A stretch of DNA of 13,195 nt, taken from NCBI GenBank assembly GCA_024196135.1, contig JAMQCK010000996.1, positions 1 to 13,195 on the forward strand, written 5' to 3'. The notes beneath the pieces are model-generated. The model saw only the letters and a list, made by a program, of their open reading frames with translations, was not told the DNA's origin and ran no database searches. Each line of letters begins with the position of its first letter. Positions within the stretch are counted from its first letter, which is position 1. Source of the DNA: Pleurotus ostreatus/Saccharomyces cerevisiae fusant. Its lineage: Eukaryota; Opisthokonta. Positions 1 through 8,311 of the stretch are shown one piece after another. Both the position numbers and the translations under genes were made by a program.

Positions 1-239
1 AGGCGAAGACGACCAAGAAGGTCGTGCTACGACTCGAGTGCACCTCCTGCAAGTACAAAATGCAGCTCCCCTTGAAGCGCTGCAAGCAGTGCGTACATTT
101 CTCTTCTGATATCCACACGTTCTCACGTGCACCATCAGCTTCGAGCTCGGTGGTGAGAAGAAGACGAAGGGTGCTGCCCTCCAATTCGTGCGTGCTCATC
201 TGCTTGTTATCGGGCCGTGCCTAACCCCTCCCCCAGTAA
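1..239 (+). CDS. RPL44: 60S ribosomal protein eL42 (L44/L36a), 3' part
   Basis: This is the C-terminal part of the large-subunit protein eL42, which lies near the ribosomal E site and carries a zinc ribbon. Coding exons are 1-88, 139-187 and 237-239; the introns (89-138 and 188-236) are GT-AG, and the second has a CTAAC branch point. The visible residues include the conserved [11 protein letters not shown] block, the second CxxC pair of the ribbon (CTSC) and the family ending [13 protein letters not shown]...ALQF. Splicing intron 1 creates the His of KHF (CA|C). The second intron falls exactly between the last Phe codon and TAA, so the last exon starts with the stop codon. The N-terminal half, including the residue known to decide cycloheximide sensitivity, is left of the window. 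Identification is very secure. Confidence 0.97.
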
Positions 240-943
240 ACGTTGCGGGCCGGCCCGTCTTTCGTCTTACCTTTTCATATATGTACTTCACCCCCACATG
301 CATCGATGTATGACACCATGATATGCCATCCACCTGCCGCGTCCATGGAACCTTCCTGCCAAGCGTGCCGAAGCCTAAATAGGCGGACGAACCTCGAGAG
401 TACGCACCTTGTCGAAATCTCCGTGAGATTTCTGAGCGCGAAGCCCCGAAACGGAAGTTCTCTGCAGTCCGAGAACCAGCCGCAACTTTCTGATTCGTGG
501 CGTATACGTTATCAACCTGGCTGACTTATAATCAGGCTGCCTGAATAGGGTCGGTTCTCTTCCATCGATGTCTGCTCGCCACTTGTATGTCAACGCTCAC
601 GGAGTTCGCGACGTCCCGGCGGCTACCGTGACCGTATGCGCAGCCTGTTCTCTGCACATTGTGCTTGCTGAACACCACCCGCGCGTGGCGAGCCGCACGC
701 GTCTGTTTGCCTACTCTCTGGGAGTCGAATTCGTGTTGTCGTGGTGTACGCCTTCGACTACCCAGTGTCTTTGTCCGCGGTCCCCGACTCAATGGCACAT
801 TCAAGCGGCAACTAGCGAGAACCCTGGACCTTCGTTGCTGAGAACGGCGTTTTCTCTGCATTTTGTGCACACCCATACACCCAACCTTATGTGCGCGTCG
901 TATAAATGTGCGGGTGAGTGCGGATTTGACGCTTCGCGGCACG
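240..943. other. Intergenic: eL42 3' flank and MFS transporter promoter
   Basis: No gene is supported here. Open frames exist on both strands (for example 568-978 on + and 532-954 on -), but they show no family motif, no consistent splice sites and no signal peptide, so I regard them as chance. The left part should hold the 3' UTR and polyadenylation site of eL42. The right part should be the promoter of the transporter starting at 944. Confidence 0.6.
901..906 (+). promoter_or_regulatory. Possible TATA box of the MFS gene
   Basis: TATAAA lies 43 bases before the chosen ATG at 944. If it is used, transcription would start only 10-15 bases upstream of the ATG, giving a very short leader. This fits the choice of 944 rather than an upstream ATG such as 890, which would precede the expected transcription start. 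It is a sequence match only. Confidence 0.4.
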
Positions 944-3235
944 ATGGAGTCCACTCGAGCAGCATCCCACGACCGTGACTCGGCGTCCTCGCTGGAGAGT
1001 CATTGCCCGGCGTTCTCGCTGGAGAGTCACCTCCCGGTAGATGAGCAGCCTCGACAGCCACCAACCCGCGCTGTGTTGACCGACCAGACGAATCTCGCGC
1101 TCCCGCTCGCGCAGCGCCTGCTCATCTTCACCAGCCTCGCACTCGTCATGGTCGTCTCCACCATGGACTCCGTCATCGTCGCCGCGGGTCTGCCCACCAT
1201 TTCAGCCGCCCTCGGTGCCGGGTCCGCCGCGTCGTGGGTCCCCGGGGGGTATCTGCTTATGTCCACCGCGTGCCTGCCGTTGTATGGGCGCCTGAGCGAT
1301 ATCTTTGGCCGGAAGGTCGTTCTGAGCTTCGCACTGGCCCTATTTACCGTGGGCAACCTTCTTGCGGGATTCGCGAAGTCGACGGTGCAGTTGGTAATCT
1401 GTAGAGGGGTAGCCGGGGCCGGGGATGGCGGGCTGGTCAGCTTGGCGCAGATTGTGGTGAGTAGGCGCGCGGGATCGTTTCGGAAGGACGTATATGCTGA
1501 CGATGAACCCCAGATCGCCGACATTGTCAGTCTCCGAGAGCGGTACGCGGCTGTCATAGCGATGCACCTTGGCCAGCCTCATCGGATCATATAGCGGCAA
1601 ATATCAAGGCATCGTCGGCGGATTTATTGCTCTTGGTATGGACATCCCCCGGTTGTCCACTGCGCAGCCATTGACCTGTCGTAGGTTTCGCCCTCGGGCC
1701 TATCATCGGAGGCACCGTCTCGCAACGCGTAGGCTGGCAGGTCCGTGTTCTTCCGTCTATGTTGCCAAGTACCGTTTCGAGCAGTCTTTCAGTGGTGCTT
1801 CTGGGTTACAATCCCAGTCGCAATCAGCGTCATGGGCATCGTCGCTTTTGCTCTGCCCTTCAAGCGGGTGGAGGGAAACATGAAGAGGTTCGTATCACTT
1901 ACTGTGCACTGCTGTAGCCTCATATTGATCGCCACATAGCAAGCTGTTGGCTGTCGACTATCCCGGATGCGCGATGGTCTTGGGCGGCTGCGTGCTCGTC
2001 ATATTGCCTATAACCTGGGGAGGTGTGAGCTTTGCATGGAGCTCGGCGGAAGTTCTCGCGCCGCTGTTCTCCGGCACCTTCCTTCTGACGGTACTCTGTG
2101 TATGGGAATGGCGCGGCGCCTCGCTACCAATCATACCGAGTACGCGACCACTGTAAGCACCTTTTCCGACCTCTAGCTAATGTGTACATTTTCAAGGTCA
2201 AGACTGTTGCCGGAGTGTGCGCGCTCTTATAATCCGTGACCGTGCTTTTTTGCTAACCTTTACTAACCTCAGCTTCATCGCCATGTTCATCAACGGCTTT
2301 ATCTTCTTCTCTTCCATCTTCTACATTCCCCAGTTCTACCAGACAGCGCACCAGTACTCGCCTCTGCAGTCAGCTATGCTACTCATCCCTCTGCTCGTGT
2401 CGCAGATGGCTGCGAGTTGGGTTGCAGGCATGATCGTCAGTAAGACCGGGCGCTATCGTGTACGTCTTCCCGTCCTTTGTTGAAGGTTCTTTTACGGCTA
2501 TCCTGACGTCGATGTCAGAGCATCATCTACATCGGCTTTGGGCTCTACGCTTTAGGAAATGGGCTACTGTCAATGGTGACACCGTCATCACCCAAAGCGC
2601 CCGCTGTCGTCTATATGGTCATCGCAGGGTGCGGTACTGGCATGGCGAGTTCGACCTCGTATCCTGAATTCCATCCGAGCTGAGCCACATTCGTAGACCT
2701 TGCAAACGACTACAGTAGCTGCGCAAGCAAGCGTTGAGCGTCAGGATGTCTCCGTAGTCACTTCATTCCGCAACGTAAGTGTTGAGCTCACTGGCCATGG
2801 CACGTCCTGATTTATTACAGTTTGTACGCCTGCTCGGAGGGACGCTTTCCGTTACGGTTGGGTCCGCAATCATGTGCGCCTATCTCATCGTTCGCCCTTT
2901 TCAAGCTGACGGAGCTCCTCGATAGCAACAACTTCATGCAGTTGTATGCCAGTCATGTGCTGCGCATCCCCCAGATCCTCATCGAGCGCATCCTACGCAA
3001 CCCGCTCCTACTCTCTATGACCCATGACAGCGGTTTGACACCAGAGCAGGCGACTTCATTGTTGGAGCACGGGTACACGACAGGGTTTCGTGCAGTGTTC
3101 ATCGTGAACGCTTGTCTGGCGGCGCTGGCGACCCTCGTGACCTTGTTCATGATTTCGCACAAGGAGCTTACGCCCAGTCATGAGGTGAGGGTATCGATTG
3201 AGAAGACAGTCGTCAAGGATGTGGAGAAGGCGTGA
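944..3235 (+). CDS. MFS transporter, DHA2-type (14-spanner drug:H+ antiporter family)
   Basis: This is a predicted proton-coupled exporter in the plasma or vacuolar membrane; the substrate is unknown. Twelve exons give 575 aa: 944-1456, 1514-1542, 1595-1635, 1685-1740, 1793-1887, 1940-2139, 2177-2216, 2273-2459, 2519-2644, 2697-2774, 2821-2873, 2926-3235. Motif A is GRLSDIFGRK (115-124) and the antiporter motif C is GFALGPIIGG (195-204). MDSVIVAAGLP sits in the first membrane helix, and GFRAVFIVNACLA in the last helix region is also typical. The length fits DHA2 proteins. The N-tail (1-55) is hydrophilic and holds a 9-residue tandem duplication. Intron 6 (2140-2176) is only 37 bases, and intron 9 (2645-2696) is GC-AG; both were chosen because they alone keep frame and conserved residues. 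The gene looks intact if these are right. Family call is firm, exact exons 6-7 less so. Confidence 0.92.
986..1039 (+). repeat. 27-bp in-frame tandem duplication
   Basis: Two adjacent 27-base units (986-1012 and 1013-1039) share the core CTCGCTGGAGAGTCA. They encode SSLESHCPA and FSLESHLPV in the predicted cytosolic N-tail of the MFS transporter. The frame is kept, so the duplication lengthens the tail without harm. Confidence 0.85.
2645..2696 (+). other. GC-AG intron in the MFS gene
   Basis: This 52-base intron starts GCGAGT and ends CGTAG. Removing it joins GCGTGM to TLQTTTVAAQ, a block conserved in this transporter family, in phase 0. No GT donor nearby gives an open frame through the same junction. 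GC donors are a known minor class that use the same spliceosome. Confidence 0.75.
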
Positions 3236-3711
3236 AGGATGGCCAGAAAAAAGCCAAAGGTTTCGAGTGGCAGGTAAGCTGGGATGCACCATACTCGCCG
3301 TGGCATACTGATATCGTCCTCCAGCCTACTATAGATGCAATGTAGCTTTGTGGAGTCGAGGATCATCGTGCAGTATCCGGACCTTGTCCTCTCTGTACGA
3401 CGTTGAGCGCGCAAAATCAGGTCCCTGTTCGTGCCAACGCTTCTGGTGCATCAACTTTGTGACTTTCGTGGTCACTGGGCCTGCTGCCTGTCGTCGCCGG
3501 GTAGTTATTCTCCAAACGTATACGCCCGGTGTCCTCGGTCACTTCATCTTTCAGGCGCAGATCGCCTGTCTACACCCACTGCCCTGGGAGCAGCTTTCAG
3601 TCGGGTGGCGGGTGTCGCATGAAGTTGTCTGTACGGGACGAGTATGAACGACGTATCCAAGAGTCTTTCGAAGTCAGCGCCTTCATCTAACCGACTGGGC
3701 AAAAGAGAGGG
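3236..3711. other. Intergenic: MFS 3' flank and secreted-protein promoter
   Basis: No gene is supported. Frames at 3348-3647 (+) and 3056-3414 (-) have no recognisable motif, and the latter overlap the transporter end. The right part is the likely upstream region of the small secreted protein gene at 3772. Confidence 0.6.
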
Positions 3712-3721
3712 GTATATAAGC
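3712..3721 (+). promoter_or_regulatory. TATA box (GTATATAAGC) of secreted-protein gene 1
   Basis: A strong TATATAAG core lies 59 bases before the ATG at 3772, which predicts a leader of about 25-30 bases. The same 10-mer, in the same sense, lies in front of the second secreted-protein gene (5285-5294, - strand). Confidence 0.75.
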
Positions 3722-3771
3722 CTCGTCCCAAGTGCCTGGAGTTTATTCAGCTCTCCTCTAATTCGTTGAAG

Positions 3772-4335
3772 ATGCAAATCAAGTTACTCACCGCCATTGT
3801 TGCCCTCGCCGTCGCTGTTACGGCAGCTGCGACTGTACGCTGCGTCCCCTTGTGTCTATCAACCCATCTGACATTCCTTTCACCAGACCGAGCCCCACGC
3901 CAGCCTCGTCACCGAGGAAGAGATGCTTCACTGGCTTCAGACCACCGACGCCGAGCTCACCTTCATTGGCGACCCCATCCCCGGCGTCAACGCACCTGAG
4001 GATCACGCTCTCGACCGCCGCGCCGCGCTCAACACCGTCGTCACCTACTGCAACAAGCGCGTCAACGACGTGTGCGGTGGCGCTTGCACAGTGTACAATG
4101 GACAAGCTCGATGCTTGTCCGCGCCGGGCACGAACTGCCTGGCCGCGACTAACAACGTCGGGTTTTGCGCCGGTAGAAGGTGAGAGTGATCACTGTTCCA
4201 TTCGTTGAGTCCATACTTACGCGTATACGAAGCTGCGGAGGTGGCTGCAATCAGCTGTCGACCTGTGGGACGCGACTGGGCAATGGATATTGTTGGACGC
4301 CTGGGACGAACTCGATCGTTGTCGGTAATTACTAG
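3772..4335 (+). CDS. Small secreted cysteine-rich pre-pro-protein (10 Cys)
   Basis: Exons 3772-3834, 3887-4179 and 4233-4335 encode 152 aa; the GT-AG introns are 52 and 53 bases. Residues 1-20 are a clear signal peptide (MQIKLL then a long Ala/Val/Leu core). Residues 21-66 form an acidic, cysteine-free segment ending in LDRR, a Kex2-type dibasic site. The last 86 residues hold ten cysteines (76, 84, 88, 97, 105, 115, 120, 124, 130, 139), enough for five disulfides, with VCGGAC, SCGGGC and LSTCGTRLGNGYC motifs. From memory this resembles a common but uncharacterised group of small secreted proteins in Agaricomycetes. The role is unknown; effector, antimicrobial or wall-associated functions are all possible. 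The C-terminus may end as IVVG instead of IVVGNY if a 36-base intron (4325-4360) is removed. The reading frame and splice sites are consistent throughout. Confidence 0.86.
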
Positions 4336-4666
4336 GCTTTTTGTGACTACTTTTGTACAGGGTAGGCTCGATATAAGCTTACGATGCACGACTTCCCGAT
4401 GTCGGCCTTCGAACACTAGTGTCTGCTCGTTATATCTTTAGTCGCAACTCCCTGCATCCAAAGACTAGTTCAGTCATGTCTATTGCACGATAAGACGCAG
4501 AAGCAAAGGTAAGGTAATCAATTCAGCAAGGTCACAACCGTTATCCAGAAGCGGGATATTCCACGACGGAGCCAAACTTCGCATAGATATGAAGGAAACC
4601 CAGCCCATTATCCGTTAAATCTAGTCCACAAAATATGAGTCGATTACGCTCCATCAGCGAGCCCAT
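4336..4666. other. Convergent intergenic region between two secreted-protein genes
   Basis: Both flanking genes end here (+ strand stop at 4335, - strand stop at 4667), so the stretch should contain both 3' UTRs. I see no further open frame with gene-like features and no clear hairpin terminator, as expected for Pol II genes. Confidence 0.6.
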
Positions 4667-5134
4667 CTAGGGTACCGCGACGCAGCTCTGCAGCGTGGTC
4701 TCGGTGGGGCAGGCATTCGTCGAGGAATATGACAGCTGGCCGTTGTTCTGCAACATATTGTCGTGTCAGAAAAGCTGCAGTCATCCGCGTGTCATTAGCG
4801 ACGTACGCTGTAGAAGCAGATGCTCTGCAGCCCAGACGCGCCAGTGGAGTCCGCTGAGAAGCTGGAGGGCATGGTCAGCATGAGGATGAGAGGCGAAGCA
4901 ATGGATGAGGCAGAGCGTGACTACGCGACCAAGGGACGGTGAGAATATGAGGCCTACTCACCCGCAGAACCTTGGTACGCCCAACGTGCCGCCGCTGGAT
5001 GCGACGAGGGAGGCGCCGTCGAGCGCGGTGTCCGGGCAGACGGCGCACATGCCGGCAGTGTTGTCTGCGGCAGGCGCGGCAAGAACGGCGCTGGCGGCGA
5101 GGAGGAGAGAGGTGAAGAAGGCGAGGAGCTGCAT
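4667..5134 (-). CDS. Small secreted cysteine-containing protein (6 Cys)
   Basis: Reading on the - strand, exons 5134-4962, 4861-4807 and 4747-4667 encode 102 aa. The ATG at 5134 starts a textbook signal peptide (MQLLAFFTSLLLAASAVLAAP, cleavage near residue 19-20). The mature part has six cysteines (30, 33, 57, 73, 89, 98), suggesting three disulfides, and a Ser/Thr/Gly-rich second half ending TNACPTETTLQSC. Intron 1 is long for this window (100 bases, 4961-4862, with a CTGAC branch point near its end). Intron 2 (4806-4748) is 59 bases. The open frame continues upstream of the ATG, but without another ATG and across the TATA box, so 5134 is the natural start. The protein resembles short secreted proteins common in wood-decay and litter fungi; no function can be assigned. 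The exon 1-2 junction is the least certain part. Confidence 0.78.
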
Positions 5135-5284
5135 GTCGTCGGCTGGTGTGGTGCGATGACTGGGTGGAGCGACTGGTAGGCGAAGACGAGTGAGGGGTCG
5201 AACAAGACCTCGAGGTGACAAGTCGAGGGTTGGCGAGACGAAGTTGCTAGGTAGCTGGCTGTAGAAATCGACTGAGCCCGCGAC

Positions 5285-5294
5285 GCTTATATAC
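5285..5294 (-). promoter_or_regulatory. TATA box (GTATATAAGC) of secreted-protein gene 2
   Basis: On the - strand GTATATAAGC lies about 150 bases before the ATG at 5134, predicting a leader of roughly 120 bases. It is identical over 10 bases to the element in front of secreted-protein gene 1 at 3712-3721. Confidence 0.65.
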
Positions 5295-6943
5295 GCAACG
5301 CATTGCACCCACACATTCAGAGTGGGCTCGCTTAGCGAACCCTACCATGACGAAGTGAGAACCATCGCCTCGCCGCGAACCCAACATACACCTTGCCACA
5401 AGCTGAACATAGAACGCGCCGACTGAACAGAGATTGGCCGCGAAGGCTCTGCACTCCCGTCCCTGTTGAGCCCGCGTGGGCAGGGTCAACCATCCCTTCC
5501 GAGTCAATGAGCCGTGAAGACGTTCATAGAGATCGCACAGATGCACCCGACGACTCGCGGAGCTCAGTGCCGCTTTGACAACGCGCACTGTACAGCAAAA
5601 TCGAACAAACTGCGCAGAGGGACAGCTTACCGTGGGCCCGAGGAACGCTCTATTCAGCAGAGCAACATGACCATCCAATGGAGCAAGAAGCGACCTTGAG
5701 TGCCAAAATGGGTGTGCGAAGACGCCCTGAGCCGGCGATGGCGACTCAATGAGCGGAAGATGAGGCTTTTACGTCCGGCAGTCGAAGCCTTGACCAGCGC
5801 GAGCGGAGGGTTCATGCATCATGACCGAAGGTCGGAGAGTTTGCGTCGAAAGACCGAAGATGAATGGCCAGGGGTGCGGCCCTGTAGCTGCAGGCTATCC
5901 GGGTCATATCTCTTGATAGCTGTGCAAAGAGGTTGAATCGCCGGAAGACCGAAGTCAAGGCCCGCCCTCTCTTCTTGTACGTCGAGTTCAGGCCAGTCGC
6001 GTGGCTAGCAGCTCATTGGCTGCAAGCAACCGACCACCGGTGAATATCGACGCACCTGGATGAGCCTACCAGCTGAAGTTAGGGATTAGACAGGCTGAAT
6101 GGACGAGGCCGCTATACGAGAGCAGCAACCCAGTACGCACCTTCTAATCTGAGCGTGTGTTCGCAAGACGAGCCCTGTCCGGGCTGCGACGTGCTGGATG
6201 GTGAGCTGGTACAAGAGGGCGAGGAGAACTGTCATACAGGAGATGACGCGTTCATGACCTATTGGCGCACCGTGACTACATTTTGAACGTCTAATCGAGG
6301 GTTCAGTACGAAGTCAATGGTGGGAAGCAGAAGGCGAGGAACAAGGGCTTGCGCACCGTGAAGGTGAAGCTAGCACCGGCGAGTACTGACCTATGAATGG
6401 ACCCATGTTGAGCGACACGTACGATTGGTGGCGCAAATGCGGACTGGAAGGTGCTTGTAGACCTAGACAAGACTCGTTCGCAGTCGAAGACTCCGACGCT
6501 GCGGTGACGCATCTATGCTTTCGGACGATGTAGGGTAGGGACACGCTAAGGTTCGATCCTTGAAGAGGTCGAGGGGTGCTGAGAAGCGCTTCGGTTAGCA
6601 TGTTTGACGCTTCCTGTCGGAGCTAGAGGTAAAACAACAAGGGAAGGTTCAGCGCAGACGAACATGCTCAAGGAACACCCCGTCACGCTTTCTCGTCACA
6701 CACAATTCGAACTTGTAAGCCAGGTGCATCGCCAATCCGACACGCACCCTTGCCCAACATGCATACGACTTGGTGCCCAAAGCCTTACGAGCCTGGACTC
6801 GAGCGCTCAGCGTTCAGCCCGTCTTCATGTTCCAGCCCTGAGATTGCATAGCGAAAGCGATGATAGGATCATCAATACATAGAGGAATCTGTCCTGGGAG
6901 TCCGACACATGCGCGACCTTTTCGTGAGCTATGATGGTGCTCC
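5295..6943. other. Long stretch without a supported gene
   Basis: About 1.65 kb upstream of secreted-protein gene 2 and downstream of SURF4. The longest frames (5247-5678 on -, 6314-6601 on -, 6604-6882 on +) have stops or biased composition and no motif, signal peptide or splice pattern I trust. I see no tRNA, no transposase fragment and no terminal repeats. Scattered CCAAT-type sequences (for example ATTGG near 6016 and 5430) are compatible with promoter DNA but not specific. A small gene or a non-coding RNA could still be hidden here. Confidence 0.5.
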
Positions 6944-7047
6944 CACTTCGTGAACGATCAGGTTCTCCACTTTGTGAACGATCAGGTTCTCCACTTCGTG
7001 AATTATGAAGGTCTCCACTCCGTGAACGACGAGGTTCTCCACTTCGC
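6944..7047. repeat. 24-bp minisatellite, four units plus a partial
   Basis: Units at 6944-6967, 6968-6991, 6992-7015 and 7016-7039 begin CACTTCGTGAACGA or a close variant and end GGTTCTC or GGTCTC; a partial copy follows at 7040-7047. Units 1 and 2 differ at one base; units 3 and 4 are more diverged. A degenerate unit may precede at about 6918-6943. Because 24 is a multiple of three, the array reads as an octapeptide repeat on + (FVNDQVLH, FVNDQVLH, FVNYEGLH, SVNDEVLH) and as a Ser-Gly-Glu-Pro-Asp-Arg-type repeat on -. It starts about 120 bases beyond the SURF4 stop codon and may lie in that gene's 3' UTR. Confidence 0.93.
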
Positions 7048-7170
7048 ATGTCCGAACAATCCCCTACTCCGGCCGCCACCCCGACGCTACATGTACACGG
7101 CGCACTGCGCTGGGTCCTACGCGATGCTTGTCAGCACCTGGTCCATAGCGGGGAAGAGAAGAGACCAACC

Positions 7171-8311
7171 CTAATACGTCTTTTTCTTCTCGTCCACGGA
7201 GAACCCACCCGCGCCCATGTGCACTAGGAGAATAAGGCCACCGACGATGGCTGCAAGGCAAGCGATCAGTAACCGAACATGACCCGCCAGACTGAAAATA
7301 CGTACATAACGTCTGGAAGAAGTCGTACTTGAGGAAATCGCGCTGCGGGTGCTTGCTGGGCACGCTCCACCAGTTGTTGGCGAAGACGTTGAAGATGGAG
7401 AGGACGAGGACGAGGAAGGCCGCGGACCACTTCGCCTTGAAGCCGACCGCGACCATGATGCACGCGGCGAGCCCGACGACGGAGACGAAGACGCGCGCGA
7501 TGCTCCATGACCCCTGGAGGATGAAGCCGAGGAACAGGAAGATGAGCAAGATGCGGCCAGCGAGGAGGAAACTGATGCGCGGGTTAGTCTCGAACACGCT
7601 TCAGCACACGATCAAACACGCACTATTTCTTTCTGTCCGTCTCGCTGATGGAGGGCAGGCCGGCGAAGATCTTCTTGCGCGAGACCATGGACTCGCTGAA
7701 GACCATAAGGAGGCCGCCAATGACGGAGAGGTTGCGGAGGAAGAAGTTGAGGTCGAAGATGAGGCCGTAGCCGAAGCCTTGAATAATGACAACGCCTAGG
7801 AGACCGGCAACCGCGTACTCCGTGTGCCGCTTGGTGATGACCGCACCCGAACCGACAAGCATGACCTGGCGAGGAGGTGAGTGGGGAACCATGCTGCTTC
7901 GGACGCGCACACGCACGATGACATTGAGAAGGAGGAAGGTATGCGAGATGCCCCACGGGAACTTGCGGTGTCTGCCCGCGCGTTAGCACACGTCCCGCAC
8001 AGATCGTCGCCCTGCACGCACTTCTGGAGGTACCACAGTTGGTCGCCCCACTGGGTCAGGATGCGGAGCGCGTCCTCAAGGAAGGTGACCACGATCAAGA
8101 AGCGCCCAATGGCCGGCAGATGGGGCTTCAGCGGCTGCGAGTAGATGTCGACGTAGTCTTCGACCGTGCGCGCCACGGCGCGCAACTTCTCGAGCGGGTC
8201 ATCGGGGTCGGCAGCGCGGAAGCCGGACGCTGGGCGCGAGTTGGAGAACCCGTGGGGGTCTGGGCTGTAGCTCGGCTGCTGGGGGCGCGCGATGGAGATG
8301 CGCGAGGTCAT
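7171..8311 (-). CDS. SURF4: SURF4/Erv29-family ER cargo receptor
   Basis: This polytopic membrane protein of the early secretory pathway is expected to load soluble cargo into COPII vesicles at the ER and to recycle from the Golgi. On the - strand, exons 8311-8022, 7971-7917, 7865-7624, 7571-7306 and 7250-7171 encode 310 aa; the four GT-AG introns are 50-55 bases. Family landmarks are FPWGISHTFLLLNV after the first helix, LNFFLRNLSVIGGLLMVFSES, KKYFLLAGRILL (Tyr codon restored by splicing intron 3), FLKYDFFQTLS and the ending GAGGFSVDEKKKTY. The last four residues, KKTY, form a KKXX dilysine signal for COPI retrieval to the ER. The first 40 residues are a polar, proline-rich extension that is typical of fungal members. 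The length is normal and nothing is broken. The start is the first in-frame ATG. Identity is secure. Confidence 0.97.

Noticed and set aside
568..978. 136-aa open frame on + overlapping the MFS start
   Set aside because: It has no motif, overlaps the promoter and TATA box, and runs in another frame through the MFS N-terminus. It is probably a chance frame in GC-rich DNA.
2874..2905. Short or alternative introns ending at 2905 in the MFS gene
   Set aside because: They give a stop codon or delete the conserved VGSAI segment. The 52-base intron 2874-2925 restores VGSAIINN in frame.
4954..5205. 83-aa open frame on - overlapping the second secreted protein
   Set aside because: It is a shadow of the real frame, which has the signal peptide, cysteines and matching splice sites.
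5247..5678. 143-aa open frame on -
   Set aside because: It crosses the TATA box of the secreted-protein gene and shows no domain, signal peptide or splice context.
6550..6559. GGTTCGATCC, a B-box-like sequence
   Set aside because: The flanks do not form a T-stem plus acceptor stem, and no A-box lies at tRNA distance, so it is not called a tRNA.
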